Positions 1 through 8,602 of a stretch of DNA of 64,000 nucleotides are shown in pieces. This stretch comes from Duganella radicis (lineage in GTDB: Bacteria; Pseudomonadota; Gammaproteobacteria; Burkholderiales; Burkholderiaceae_D). The stretch is taken from positions 1-64,000 of the forward strand of contig NZ_WNKY01000019.1 in the NCBI RefSeq assembly GCF_009720825.1. Reading direction: 5' to 3'. The notes under the pieces were generated by a model. That model was given only the letters and a program-made list of their open reading frames with translations. It ran no database searches and had not been told where the DNA came from. Numbering within the stretch: position 1 is the first letter of the stretch; each line of letters begins with the position of its first letter. Both the position numbers and the translations under genes were made by a program.

Positions 1-2
1 GC

Positions 3-989
3 CTCGACCGCCTGCCGGTGGACGCGCTGCCGCCCGCGCGCGCCCACCGGGGCTGGCTGGACGGCATCGGCTGCCTCACCCTGGGCCAGCTGTACCGCCT
101 GCCGCGCCCCGGCCTGCAACGCCGCTGCGGCCGCGCCCTGCTGGACCTGCTGGACGACGCCCACGGCGTCCGTCCCGAACTGCACCAATGGCTGCAAGCG
201 CCCGCCAGCTTCCACGCCAGGCTGGAATTGTTCGACCGCGTGGAACACGCCGAAGCGCTGCTGTTCGGCGCCCACCGGCTGCTGCTGCAACTGACCGGCT
301 GGCTGAGCGCGCGCCAGCTGGCGGTCGAGCGCATCCAGCTGCTGCTGGAGCACGAGCGCGGCCGCAGCGCCGGCCCGCCCACCGTGATCGAGGTGGTGCT
401 GGCCGAGCCCACCTGGCAAGACGCGCACCTGGTGCGTCTGCTCAAGGAGCGCCTGGCCAAGCTGCAACTGGACGCCCCGGTGATCGGCCTGCGCCTGGAG
501 GCGCCGCAAGTGCGGCCGATGGCGCCGCTCAGCGAGTCCCTGTTCCCCGAGCCGGGCGGCAGCCACGAGGACTGGCAACGCCTGCTGGAACTGCTGGCCG
601 CGCGCCTGGGCCCGGAGAACGTGCTGCAAGCCGTGCCCAGCGCCGACTACCGGCCCGAACAGGCCAACACCTGGCTCGGCATCCAGCACAAAGTGCGCCC
701 GGCCGACGCGCGCGCCCGGCTGCCGCCCGACATGGGCAGCCTGCCGCGCCCCACCTGGCTGCTGGCCCAGCCCATCCCGCTGCTGATGCGCGACCACCGC
801 CCGTACTACGGCTCGCCGCTGCGCATCCGCTCCACCGGCGAGCGCATCGAGGCCGGCTGGTGGGGCCAGCTGCAAAGCCGCGACTACTTCATGGCGCAAG
901 GCGAGGACCACGCCCACTACTGGCTGTTCAAGGAGCGCGGCGCCGCCGGCCAGGCGCCGCGCTGGTATCTGCAAGGCCTGTTCGGCTAG
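3..989 (+). CDS. imuB: Y-family polymerase-like protein ImuB, C-terminal part
   Basis: The open frame is already running at the window edge, so the 5' end of the gene lies outside. The visible 328 residues match the little-finger and C-terminal part of ImuB, the inactive Y-family polymerase homologue that acts with ImuA and DnaE2 in SOS translesion synthesis. The end of the protein, WYLQGLFG, is typical of this family. Its stop codon shares the palindrome CTAG (986-989) with the stop of the convergent DUF1653 gene. The partner polymerase dnaE2 is in this window but about 19.6 kb downstream rather than next door. The catalytic palm region cannot be judged from this fragment. Confidence 0.82.
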   Translation, partial: LDRLPVDALPPARAHRGWLDGIGCLTLGQLYRLPRPGLQRRCGRALLDLLDDAHGVRPELHQWLQAPASFHARLELFDRVEHAEALLFGAHRLLLQLTGWLSARQLAVERIQLLLEHERGRSAGPPTVIEVVLAEPTWQDAHLVRLLKERLAKLQLDAPVIGLRLEAPQVRPMAPLSESLFPEPGGSHEDWQRLLELLAARLGPENVLQAVPSADYRPEQANTWLGIQHKVRPADARARLPPDMGSLPRPTWLLAQPIPLLMRDHRPYYGSPLRIRSTGERIEAGWWGQLQSRDYFMAQGEDHAHYWLFKERGAAGQAPRWYLQGLFG

Positions 990-1174
990 TCGAGCGGCGT
1001 GAAGCGCTGCACCTGCCGGCCGTCGACCTCGATCATCTCGAAAAACACCGCGCGCGGCCGGCACCAGATCGAGCCATTGGCGGCCCGGTATACAATCATG
1101 GCCGAGAGGTCGGATTCCAGCGTGGCTTCGCACACCAGTTCGTAAATCCCGCCCTTGTAGTGTTGGTAACGCAT
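986..1174 (-). CDS. DUF1653 domain protein
   Basis: This 62-residue protein is made up almost entirely of a DUF1653 domain. The pattern begins MRYQHYKGGIYELV and continues with a conserved VYRA and a VRP/CRP-then-FFE segment, as in the family. Members are small, soluble, widespread in proteobacteria and have no established function. The ATG at 1174 is used because the family starts exactly there. The gene converges on imuB, with the two stop codons overlapping, and diverges from the hydrolase gene that begins only 11 bases away, so both promoters must lie inside neighbouring coding sequence or in that very short gap. Confidence 0.8.
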   Translation of the reverse strand: MRYQHYKGGIYELVCEATLESDLSAMIVYRAANGSIWCRPRAVFFEMIEVDGRQVQRFTPLD

Positions 1175-1185
1175 TGACTATCCCT

Positions 1186-1944
1186 ATGAAATCACAACGA
1201 CATGAATTTATCGGCGCCCACGGCCACAAGCTGGCCGCCCGCCTCGACGGCCCGGACGGCGCGGTCAGGGCCTACGCCCTGTTCGCCCACTGCTTCACCT
1301 GTGGCAAGGACGTGCTGGCGGCCCGTCGCGTGGCCGAAGCCCTGACCGCCCATGGCATTGCCGTGCTGCGCTTCGATTTCACCGGCCTCGGCGCCAGCGA
1401 AGGCGAGTTTGCCGAGACCAACTTCTCGTCCAACCTGGCCGACCTGATGGCCGCCGCCGACTTCATGCGCGCCAACGGTCAGGCGCCGCGCCTGCTGATC
1501 GGCCACAGCCTGGGCGGCGCGGCGGCGCTGGCGGTGGCCGGGCACATGCCGGAAGTGCGGGCGGTGGCCACGATCGCCGCGCCCAGCAGCCCGTCCTACG
1601 TCACCGGCATGTTCCGCCACCACCTGGGCGAAATCGCGCGCGCGGGCGAGGCACAGGTGCAACTGGCGGGACGGCCGTTCCGCATCCGGCAGCAATTCGT
1701 CGACGACGCCGGCGGCCACGATCTGAAGCCCCACATCGCCGGCCTGCGCCGCGCCCTGCTGGTGATGCACGCGCCGGGCGACGACACGGTCAGCCTCAAC
1801 AACGCGATGGAGATTTTCACGGCGGCCAAACACCCGAAAAGCTTTGTCTCGCTGGACCACGCCGACCATCTGCTGACCGGCCGCGAAGACGCCGTCTACG
1901 TCGCCAACCTGATCGCGGCGTGGGCCGCGCGCTACCTGGCTTAA
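1186..1944 (+). CDS. alpha/beta hydrolase
   Basis: A 252-residue alpha/beta-fold hydrolase of the type often found alone or fused to an OsmC domain. The nucleophile elbow GHSLGG is visible near residue 105, an Asp in the segment HAPGDDTV is the probable acid, and the His in LDHADHLL the probable base. No signal peptide is seen, so it should be cytoplasmic. The ATG at 1186 was chosen; an in-frame TTG at 1174 would add four residues but overlaps the divergent DUF1653 start, and neither has a clear ribosome binding site. The substrate cannot be predicted. The stop codon overlaps that of the next, convergent gene. Confidence 0.83.
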   Translation: MKSQRHEFIGAHGHKLAARLDGPDGAVRAYALFAHCFTCGKDVLAARRVAEALTAHGIAVLRFDFTGLGASEGEFAETNFSSNLADLMAAADFMRANGQAPRLLIGHSLGGAAALAVAGHMPEVRAVATIAAPSSPSYVTGMFRHHLGEIARAGEAQVQLAGRPFRIRQQFVDDAGGHDLKPHIAGLRRALLVMHAPGDDTVSLNNAMEIFTAAKHPKSFVSLDHADHLLTGREDAVYVANLIAAWAARYLA

Positions 1945-2297
1945 AAGTCTTCCGACAGGTCTTTCCAGCCCTTGCTGGCGGCGTAGGTGTTGAACTCGTC
2001 CGGCGCCGCCAGCACCAGCAGCCGGGCTTCCTGCAACACCGGATCGCCGGCGCTCAGCGCCGGACCCTGGTAGCCGACGCTGCGCAGCTGCGCCAGCACC
2101 GAACTGATCAGCGCCGCATCCTTGTGCAGGCCGCTGATCGGCGCCTTGAAATCGACATACACGTCGATCGCGCCATAGCCCTCGTCAAAGATGCGGATCG
2201 CCTTGGCGTCATGGGCGCGGCCGGCGCCGTCGGTGGCCTTGAACGGGCCGCTCAGTTGGATATCGGTGTCATTATGCATGTGCGCAGCATACACCAA
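1941..2297 (-). CDS. hypothetical protein, about 112-118 residues
   Basis: I do not recognise this family. It is a small soluble protein without signal peptide, membrane segment or cysteine motif. It ends at 1941, overlapping the stop of the convergent hydrolase. The ATG at 2297 gives 118 residues; a second ATG at 2279 (MHNDTDIQL) would give 112 and may be the true start, since the first six residues look unstructured and neither site has a good Shine-Dalgarno sequence. It follows the M61 peptidase on the same strand after 15 bases, so the two may be co-transcribed. Confidence 0.6.
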   Translation of the reverse strand: MVYAAHMHNDTDIQLSGPFKATDGAGRAHDAKAIRIFDEGYGAIDVYVDFKAPISGLHKDAALISSVLAQLRSVGYQGPALSAGDPVLQEARLLVLAAPDEFNTYAASKGWKDLSEDF

Positions 2298-2312
2298 ACC
2301 ACACCGCCGCCC

Positions 2313-4199
2313 TCACTTTAATGGCTGCAAAATCGCCGCCAGCCGATCCGGCGTGCCGGCGATGCGTTCCAGCCGTGGATATTTCAGGCCGTCATGGTAA
2401 TCCAGCGCCACCTCCCGATACAGATTGCCCTTCCTGACCAGCAGCTTGATCGGCTCCTTGCCGTCCTTGGCCGCCGTCACCGCCGCCCGCAGCAGCTCCG
2501 GCTTGTAGGCGCGGCCGTTCACCGCCAGCAGCGTGGTGTTGCCCGACAGGCCGGCCTGGAAGCCCACGCCTTCCCAGATGAACGATTCCAGCTTGCCCTC
2601 CGCGCCGACCGAGAAGCCCAGCGAGTACTGGAAGTTGGCCGACTTGCTCAGGTCCTCCTGCGCCTTCAGGAACGCGGTCTGCTGCTCGGTATACACCAGC
2701 TTCCAGCCGGCGCGCGCCAGACCGTCCAGCGGCGCGCCGGGGCCGTGGCTGTCCACCCGGCTGCGCAGGAAGCCGGCCCAGTCGTAGGGCTGGACCGCGT
2801 TGAGCGTGCGCACCACCTCATCGAAGCTGTAGTGCTTGGCCACATACATGCCGTCGTCGGTGCCGAAGAACAGGCGGGCGAAATCGTCCAGCGAGCGCTG
2901 GTCGCCGGACAGCTCGCGCAGCCTGGTGTCGGCGTCCAGCCAGATCAGCTGGCCTTCCTGATAGTAATCCTCGCCGCGCTGCCAGTTGTTCCACACCTGC
3001 GGCCGGCGCGCGTTGACGATCGGATCGTACGTGGTGTCCTGCACCGCGCGCCACGCGCGTCCCTTGACGTGGTCCAGCCGGGCGGCCGAGGCGGCCAGCA
3101 GGTCCAGCGTGTGTTCGCGCTGGATCAGACCGGCGCGCGCGGCCAGCACCGCCCCCCAGTACTGGGTCTGGCCCTCGTACACCCACAGCAGCGAATTGTC
3201 GAGCGGGGTGTTGAAGTTGGGCACATCCTGGCCGTCCGGGCGGCGGAACTTGCCATTCCACGAATGGGTGAACTCATGCGCCAGCAACTCGCGCCGCGCC
3301 TCGTACTTGTTCCACTCGCTGAAGTAGCCGAGCTTGACGCCATTCTCGCTGGACTGATGATGCTCGCGGCCGATGCCGCCGAATTCATCGCTGATCGCCA
3401 GCAGGAAATCGTAGTGCCGGTAATGCTGCGACTTGAACAGCTTGTAGGCCTGCTGGATCAGCGCGCGGTGCGGCGCGATCTGTTCCGGCGTGGCGTCCAG
3501 CTGGTCGGCGCTGTCGGCCACCAGGTTCAGGTACACCGGCAGTTTGGCCCCCGGATCGAGATCGATGCGGCGGAAATAGCGGCCGGCGAACAGCGGCGAA
3601 TCGAGCAGGGTCTCCAGGTCCAGCGGCTTGAAGGCGATCTGGTCGCCCTGGCGTTGCGCCACCTCCAGCGCGCTGCCGAACTGCCAGCCCGGCGGCACCG
3701 TCAGATTCGGCTGCACCGTGATATTGCGGCTGCGGTAGCCGGCCGGATACAGCGCCAGCGACTGCCATTGCACCCCGAGGATATCGTTGGTGAAGGTGGT
3801 GCGGCCCTGATTCGCCTCCACCGGCGACACATACTGGAACTCCACCTCCACCGCCGCCGCGCCGTCCGGCACCGCGATCTGGAACGCCCACACATCGAGC
3901 GGATCGCGCCGCCAGTCCAGCGGCTGGCCGTTGGCGAACACCTTCAGGCCGGCAAACTGGTTCAGCGCCCCGCTCGGGCCGTGATTGGCCACCACCCACT
4001 GCGGATACAGCAAGGTCAGCTTGCCGGGCCGGGCCGGAATGCGCTCGGTCACGCGGAAGATTTGCTGGGCGGTGTTGGTGGCGTCCACTTTCAGCACGAT
4101 GGTGCCCGGATAGGGCTGTTCGGAAATGGCGGCGGCCCGGGCGCTGAAGGCGGTAGCCAGCAGGCCGGCCAGTACGGCGCGGGTGAGGGACATAATCAT
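2313..4199 (-). CDS. M61 family peptidase (glycyl aminopeptidase-like)
   Basis: A secreted zinc metallopeptidase of family M61. The protein starts with a signal peptide (MIMSLTRAVLAGLLATAFSA, cleavage near ARAAA). It has the N-terminal beta domain of M61 proteins, the zinc-binding HEFTHSW motif in the middle with the downstream acidic residue in LWVYEGQTQYW, and a C-terminal PDZ-like region. Length of about 628 residues is normal for the family. ATGs at 4199 and 4193 are both possible starts; an ATG at 4235 would put a hydrophilic stretch before the signal peptide and is unlikely. M61 enzymes act in the periplasm on peptides with N-terminal Gly or Ala. The divergent neighbour is hsp20. Confidence 0.87.
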   Translation of the reverse strand: MIMSLTRAVLAGLLATAFSARAAAISEQPYPGTIVLKVDATNTAQQIFRVTERIPARPGKLTLLYPQWVVANHGPSGALNQFAGLKVFANGQPLDWRRDPLDVWAFQIAVPDGAAAVEVEFQYVSPVEANQGRTTFTNDILGVQWQSLALYPAGYRSRNITVQPNLTVPPGWQFGSALEVAQRQGDQIAFKPLDLETLLDSPLFAGRYFRRIDLDPGAKLPVYLNLVADSADQLDATPEQIAPHRALIQQAYKLFKSQHYRHYDFLLAISDEFGGIGREHHQSSENGVKLGYFSEWNKYEARRELLAHEFTHSWNGKFRRPDGQDVPNFNTPLDNSLLWVYEGQTQYWGAVLAARAGLIQREHTLDLLAASAARLDHVKGRAWRAVQDTTYDPIVNARRPQVWNNWQRGEDYYQEGQLIWLDADTRLRELSGDQRSLDDFARLFFGTDDGMYVAKHYSFDEVVRTLNAVQPYDWAGFLRSRVDSHGPGAPLDGLARAGWKLVYTEQQTAFLKAQEDLSKSANFQYSLGFSVGAEGKLESFIWEGVGFQAGLSGNTTLLAVNGRAYKPELLRAAVTAAKDGKEPIKLLVRKGNLYREVALDYHDGLKYPRLERIAGTPDRLAAILQPLK

Positions 4200-4267
4200 G
4201 TGATAAAACGGTTGACAAGAGGAAGAGTGTAGCACGCGGGCAATAAAAAATTTTTTGAAAAAAATCC

Positions 4268-4295
4268 CTTGAAAGCGTTGCGGCGCGACTTATAT
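4268..4295 (+). promoter_or_regulatory. sigma32-type heat-shock promoter of hsp20
   Basis: CTTGAAA at 4268-4274 is followed after 14 bases by CTTATAT at 4289-4295. This fits the sigma32 (RpoH) pattern CTTGAAA - N13-15 - CCCCATNT in the -35 element and in the AT part of the -10. It lies about 75 bases before the Hsp20 start, the sort of gene RpoH controls. Confidence 0.65.
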
Positions 4296-4332
4296 GGGAC
4301 TCAGCGGTTGCCTGATTGTGGGGGCCGCGAAC

Positions 4333-4360
4333 TTCTTTATATCGCTTAACTTGAAAAGGA
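4333..4360 (+). promoter_or_regulatory. candidate RNA thermometer covering the hsp20 ribosome binding site
   Basis: In the hsp20 leader, TTCTTT (4333-4338) can pair with the Shine-Dalgarno region AAAGGA (4355-4360) with five Watson-Crick pairs and one G-U, leaving a 16-base loop. A weak AU-rich helix over the Shine-Dalgarno is the design of fourU and ROSE thermometers, which are common upstream of small heat-shock genes. This is inference from pairing alone. Confidence 0.4.
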
Positions 4361-4368
4361 TATCCATC

Positions 4369-4821
4369 ATGCGTACTTTTGATCTGACCCCGCTGTATCG
4401 TTCCGCCATCGGCTTTGATCGTCTGGCACAACTGCTGAATGACGCCCAGCGCAATGACACCCCCAGCTATCCCCCCTACAACATCGAGCTGGTCTCGGAC
4501 GACCAGTATCGCATCGTCATGGCGCTGGCCGGCTTCAGCCGCGAAGAAATCGACATCACCTTCGAGCGCGACGCGCTGACCGTGGTGGGCCGCAAGCAGA
4601 AGGACGCCACCGAGCGCACCTACCTGCACCGTGGCATCGCCGCCCGCGATTTCGAGCAGCGCTTCCAGCTGGCCAACCACGTCAAGGTGACCGGCGCCAG
4701 CTTCGACAACGGCATGCTCTCCATCGAACTGGTGCGCGAGATTCCGGAAGCCCTCAAACCGCGCAAAATCGTCATCGACGGCGGCGACAACGTGACCGCG
4801 CTGGAGCAGCGCGCCGCCTGA
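4369..4821 (+). CDS. Hsp20 / alpha-crystallin family small heat-shock protein (IbpA-like)
   Basis: A 150-residue small heat-shock protein. It begins MRTFDLTPLYRSAIGFDRL, the start typical of the IbpA/IbpB class, and contains the alpha-crystallin domain (roughly residues 35-130) with the GFSREEI and LHRGIAARDF segments. These chaperones bind unfolding proteins in the cytoplasm and hold them for DnaK and ClpB. The ATG at 4369 has AAAGGA eight bases upstream; an upstream in-frame ATG at 4294 has no support. A sigma32-type promoter and a possible thermometer hairpin precede it and a terminator hairpin follows it, so it is probably transcribed alone. Confidence 0.92.
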   Translation: MRTFDLTPLYRSAIGFDRLAQLLNDAQRNDTPSYPPYNIELVSDDQYRIVMALAGFSREEIDITFERDALTVVGRKQKDATERTYLHRGIAARDFEQRFQLANHVKVTGASFDNGMLSIELVREIPEALKPRKIVIDGGDNVTALEQRAA

Positions 4822-4840
4822 TCCCGCTGTAACGCGGTAA

Positions 4841-4873
4841 GCAAAACTGGCCGGTTTATCCGGCCAGTTTTGC
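4841..4873 (+). terminator. terminator hairpin after hsp20
   Basis: A perfect 14-bp inverted repeat, arms 4841-4854 and 4860-4873 with loop TTTAT. The A4/T4 at the base of the arms would serve as U-tract. It lies 20 bases after the hsp20 stop. Confidence 0.75.
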
Positions 4874-4989
4874 GTTGGTCAGCCCGTTGGCCAGCCCGTT
4901 TGTAAGCAGGTTTTTTGGTTAAGTAGGGCCTAAGTTTTTAGCGTCATATTGGATACATCTAAAGTCCTCATTTGCATAGGAGAACCGTT

Positions 4990-6495
4990 ATGTCCAACTC
5001 TACTCTCAAGCGTGCCGCCGTCGCCGTCGCCGTACTGGGCGTGGTCGGCGTCGGCGGTGCAGTCGCTGTCAAACAGAACGCCGCCGTCGCCGCCGCCACC
5101 GCGCCGGTGGCCGCCGCGGTCGCCCCGGCCGCTGCCGCTGCTCCGGCGCCGGTCGCCGCGCCGGCCATTTCACTGCCCGACTTCAGCGTGATCGCGGCCC
5201 ACAACGGCCCGGCCGTGGTCAACATCAACGTCACCGGCAGCACCAAGACCGCCTACGACGGCCCCGGCGCGCAAGGCCGCAACGACCCGTTTGCCGACGA
5301 TCCCTTCTACGAATTCTTCCGCCGCTTCCAGGGCCAGCAGCGCGGCGGCCAGCGCGCCCAGCCGACCCATGGCCTCGGCTCCGGCTTCATCATCAGCCCG
5401 GACGGCATCATCCTCACCAACGCCCACGTGGTGCGCGACGCCAGCGAGGTGGTGGTCAAGCTGACCGACCGCCGCGAATTCCGCGCCAAGGTGCTGGGCT
5501 CCGACCCGCAAAGCGACGTCGCCGTGCTGAAGATCGACGCCAGGAACCTGCCGGTGGTGCCGCTGGCCAAAAACAACGACCTCAAGGTCGGCGAATGGGT
5601 GCTGGCGATCGGCTCGCCGTACGGCCTCGACAACACCGTCACCGCCGGCGTGGTCAGCGCCAAGGGCCGCTCGCTGCCGGACGGCAACGTGCCCTTCATC
5701 CAGACCGACGTCGCCGTCAACCCCGGCAACTCCGGCGGCCCGCTGTTCAACACCCGCGGCGAGGTGGTCGGCATCAACTCGCAGATCTACAGCCAGACCG
5801 GCGGCTACCAGGGCCTGTCGTTCGCCATCCCGATCGACGTCGCCAACAAGATCAAGAACCAGATCGTCGCCACCGGCAAGGTGGTGCACGCCAAGCTGGG
5901 CGTGACGGTGCAGGAAGTCAACCAGGGCTTTGCCGACTCCTTCAACCTGGAAACGCCGGAGGGCGCGCTGATCGCCAACGTCGAGCGCGGCGGCCCGGCC
6001 GACAAGGCCGGCCTCAAGGCCGGCGACGTGATCCGCGCCCTCAACGGCCAGAAGATCGTCAGCTCGGCCGACCTGCCGTCCATGGTCGGCCTGTCGACCC
6101 CGGGCGACAAGATCACGCTGGACGTCTGGCGCCAGGGCAAGCCGGTGCAGCTCACCGCCACCCTGGGCAACGCCCGCGACAAGGTGGCCGCGCAGGACGA
6201 CGACGCCCCGGCCGACCAGGCCAGCGCCAGGCTGCGCCTCGGCCTGTCGCTGCGCCAGCTGGACCCGGTGGAACGCCGCGAGTCCGGCATCGCCAGCGGC
6301 CTGCTGATCCAGGACGCCGGCGGCGCCGCCGCCAACGCCGGCGTGCAGCCGGGCGACGTGCTGCTGTCGGTCAACGGCCGTCCGGTCAACAGCGTCGAGC
6401 AGGTGCGCGAGGTGGTGGGCAAGGCCGGCAAGTCGGTGGCATTGCTGATCCAGCGCGGCGACGATAAAATCTTCATACCGGTCCGCCTGGGCTAA
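4990..6495 (+). CDS. DegP/DegQ-type periplasmic serine protease (Do family)
   Basis: A 501-residue HtrA-family protease. An N-terminal signal or anchor helix is followed by an Ala/Pro-rich linker, the trypsin-like domain and two PDZ domains (about residues 285-380 and 400-495). The catalytic triad is visible as His146 in TNAHVV, Asp176 in SDVAVLKID and Ser248 in GNSGGPL. Such proteases degrade misfolded proteins in the periplasm. The ATG at 4990 has AGGAGA ahead of it. A response regulator starts 18 bases after the stop and a sensor kinase overlaps that, so all three probably form one operon in which the two-component pair may sense envelope stress. The arrangement resembles mucD-type proteases but the trigger is unknown. 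Confidence 0.93.
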   Translation: MSNSTLKRAAVAVAVLGVVGVGGAVAVKQNAAVAAATAPVAAAVAPAAAAAPAPVAAPAISLPDFSVIAAHNGPAVVNINVTGSTKTAYDGPGAQGRNDPFADDPFYEFFRRFQGQQRGGQRAQPTHGLGSGFIISPDGIILTNAHVVRDASEVVVKLTDRREFRAKVLGSDPQSDVAVLKIDARNLPVVPLAKNNDLKVGEWVLAIGSPYGLDNTVTAGVVSAKGRSLPDGNVPFIQTDVAVNPGNSGGPLFNTRGEVVGINSQIYSQTGGYQGLSFAIPIDVANKIKNQIVATGKVVHAKLGVTVQEVNQGFADSFNLETPEGALIANVERGGPADKAGLKAGDVIRALNGQKIVSSADLPSMVGLSTPGDKITLDVWRQGKPVQLTATLGNARDKVAAQDDDAPADQASARLRLGLSLRQLDPVERRESGIASGLLIQDAGGAAANAGVQPGDVLLSVNGRPVNSVEQVREVVGKAGKSVALLIQRGDDKIFIPVRLG

Positions 6496-6513
6496 GTTTA
6501 GGAAAATAACAAG

Positions 6514-7173
6514 ATGCGACTTCTTCTGGTGGAAGACGACACCATGATCGGCGAAGTAGTGCTGGACCTCCTGCGGGCCGAGCACTACGCCGTTGACTGG
6601 GTCAAGGACGGCGACATGGCCGATACCGCGCTGCAAACGCAAACCTACGACCTGGTGCTGCTGGATCTGGGCCTGCCGCGCAAGGACGGCCTGGACGTGC
6701 TGCGCGCCATGCGCCTGCGCAAGGAACTCACGCCGGTCCTGATCGCCACCGCGCGCGACGCCAAGGAACAGCGCATCGCCGGCCTCGACGCCGGCGCCGA
6801 CGACTACGTGCTCAAGCCCTACGACCTCGACGAACTGCTGGCCCGCATCCGCGCCCTGCTGCGCCGCTCGGCCGGCCGCGCCGAGCCGGTGTTCGAGCAC
6901 GGCAACGTCACCGTCAACCCGCAGACCCGCGAAGTGCTCGCCGACGGCAAGCCGGTCAGCCTGTCGGCGCGCGAGTGGGCGGTGCTGGAGGCGCTGATCG
7001 CCCGTCCCGGCATCGTGCTGTCGCGGCATCAGCTGGAGGAGAAACTGTACAGCTGGAAGGACGAGGTCAACAGCAACGCGGTGGAAGTCTACATCCACGG
7101 CCTGCGCAAAAAGCTCGGCGCCGAGCTGATCCAGAACGTGCGCGGTTTGGGCTACATGGTGCCCAAGCTATGA
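6514..7173 (+). CDS. OmpR/PhoB-family response regulator (QseB/PmrA-like)
   Basis: A 219-residue two-domain regulator. The receiver domain has the acidic pocket VEDD (residues 6-9), the phosphoacceptor Asp51 in LLDLGLP and the conserved Lys101 in VLKPYD. The C-terminal winged helix (from about residue 125) binds DNA. The closest pattern is the QseB/PmrA group. It sits between the Do-type protease and the kinase, and its stop codon overlaps the kinase start by 4 bases (ATGA), a sign of translational coupling. The likely ribosome binding site is AGGAAA about 7-12 bases upstream. Confidence 0.93.
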   Translation: MRLLLVEDDTMIGEVVLDLLRAEHYAVDWVKDGDMADTALQTQTYDLVLLDLGLPRKDGLDVLRAMRLRKELTPVLIATARDAKEQRIAGLDAGADDYVLKPYDLDELLARIRALLRRSAGRAEPVFEHGNVTVNPQTREVLADGKPVSLSAREWAVLEALIARPGIVLSRHQLEEKLYSWKDEVNSNAVEVYIHGLRKKLGAELIQNVRGLGYMVPKL

Positions 7174-8570
7174 AAGTGAAGATGCCGTCGCTGCCGTCGT
7201 TGCCCCGCGTGCCGGTGGTGACGCACTCGCTGCGCGGCCGTCTGCTGTGGTTCCTGCTGGCCGCCATCACCATGGCCGCCATCGCGCAAGCCATGATCGC
7301 CTACCGCAGCGCCCTGAGCGACGCCGACCAGATCTTCGACTACCACATGCAGCAAATGGCGATGTCGCTGCGCTCCAGCGCCACCCTCACCAACAAGGCG
7401 GCCGACACCGCCGCCGATCCGGAAAACGACGACCTGGTGGTGCAGGTCTGGACCCCGGACGGCGCCCAGGTGTTCCGTTCGCTGTCGCGCGCGGCCCTGC
7501 CGCAGCGGGCCGTGCTGGGCTTTTCCAACGTCAAGGTCAACAAGACCACCTACCGCATCTTCTCGGTCCAGACCTCCAACCAGACCGTGCAGGTGGCGCA
7601 GGACATGGCGGTGCGCCAGCGCATGGCCGGCACCCTGGCGCTGCGCACCGTCGGCCCGATCGCCGTGATGGCGCCGGTGCTGATGCTGGTGGTGTGGTGG
7701 GTGGTGTCCGGCTCGCTGGCGCCGGTGTCGCGCGTCAAGCGCCAGGTGGCCGCGCGCCAGGCCGACGATTTGTCGCCGGTGTCGGAAAACGACCTGCCGG
7801 ACGAGGTGCTGCCGCTGGTGCAGGAGCTCAACCTGCTGTTCGTGCGCGTGCGCACCGCCTTCGAGGCCCAGCAGCACTTCGTGGCCGACGCCGCGCACGA
7901 GCTGCGCACGCCGCTGGCCGCGCTCAAATTGCAGGTGCTCAGCCTGGAGCGCGCGCCGGACGAGGCGGCCCGCAAGGTGGCGGTCTCGCGCGTGACGGCC
8001 GGCATCGAGCGCGCCACCCGGCTGGTGGAACAGTTGCTGGTGCTGGCGCGCCAGGAGGGCGGCGGCCAGGAGATCAAGCTGGAGCCGGTCAGCCTGGACG
8101 AACTGGTCCGGCGCGTGCTGGGCGACATGAACGGCCTGGCGCAGGCGCGCCAGATCGACCTCGGCCTGCACCACGCGGACCACGACCTGGTGGTGGCCGG
8201 CCAGCACGACGCCCTGCTCATCCTGCTGCGCAATCTGGTCGACAACGCCATCAAGTACACCCCGGCCGGCGGCACGGTCGATGTGACGCTCCGGCGTAGC
8301 GCCGCCGCCACAAAACACGGCAAGCCGCGCATCCTGCTGCGCGTCGAGGATTCCGGCCCCGGCATCCCGCCGGAAGAGCGCGAGCGGGTGTTCAGCCGCT
8401 TCTACCGCGTGCCCGGCAGCCCCGCCGGCGGCAGCGGTCTGGGCATGGCCATCGTGCAGTCGATCGCCGAGCGCCACGGCGGCGCGCTGTCGCTCGACCG
8501 CTCCGAACGCCTGGGCGGACTGCAAGTCAACCTCGATTTTCCCGAGACTGGCAAGCCCACTCCAGCTTAA
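7170..8570 (+). CDS. sensor histidine kinase (QseC/PmrB-like)
   Basis: A 466-residue inner-membrane kinase. There are two membrane helices (about residues 22-42 and 155-178) flanking a small periplasmic domain, then the H-box AAHELRTPL with phosphorylated His243, and the ATP-binding motifs NLVDNAIKY (N box), DSGPGI (G1) and GSGLGMAI (G2). The ATG at 7170 overlaps the regulator stop; longer frames that start further upstream run inside the regulator gene and are not credible. It should phosphorylate the regulator encoded just upstream. The presence of a Do-type protease in the same operon suggests a cell-envelope signal, but this is inference. Confidence 0.92.
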   Translation: MKVKMPSLPSLPRVPVVTHSLRGRLLWFLLAAITMAAIAQAMIAYRSALSDADQIFDYHMQQMAMSLRSSATLTNKAADTAADPENDDLVVQVWTPDGAQVFRSLSRAALPQRAVLGFSNVKVNKTTYRIFSVQTSNQTVQVAQDMAVRQRMAGTLALRTVGPIAVMAPVLMLVVWWVVSGSLAPVSRVKRQVAARQADDLSPVSENDLPDEVLPLVQELNLLFVRVRTAFEAQQHFVADAAHELRTPLAALKLQVLSLERAPDEAARKVAVSRVTAGIERATRLVEQLLVLARQEGGGQEIKLEPVSLDELVRRVLGDMNGLAQARQIDLGLHHADHDLVVAGQHDALLILLRNLVDNAIKYTPAGGTVDVTLRRSAAATKHGKPRILLRVEDSGPGIPPEERERVFSRFYRVPGSPAGGSGLGMAIVQSIAERHGGALSLDRSERLGGLQVNLDFPETGKPTPA

Positions 8571-8602
8571 AATGCCGTTTTGACACGGCGTTGGAGTGGT
8601 GC

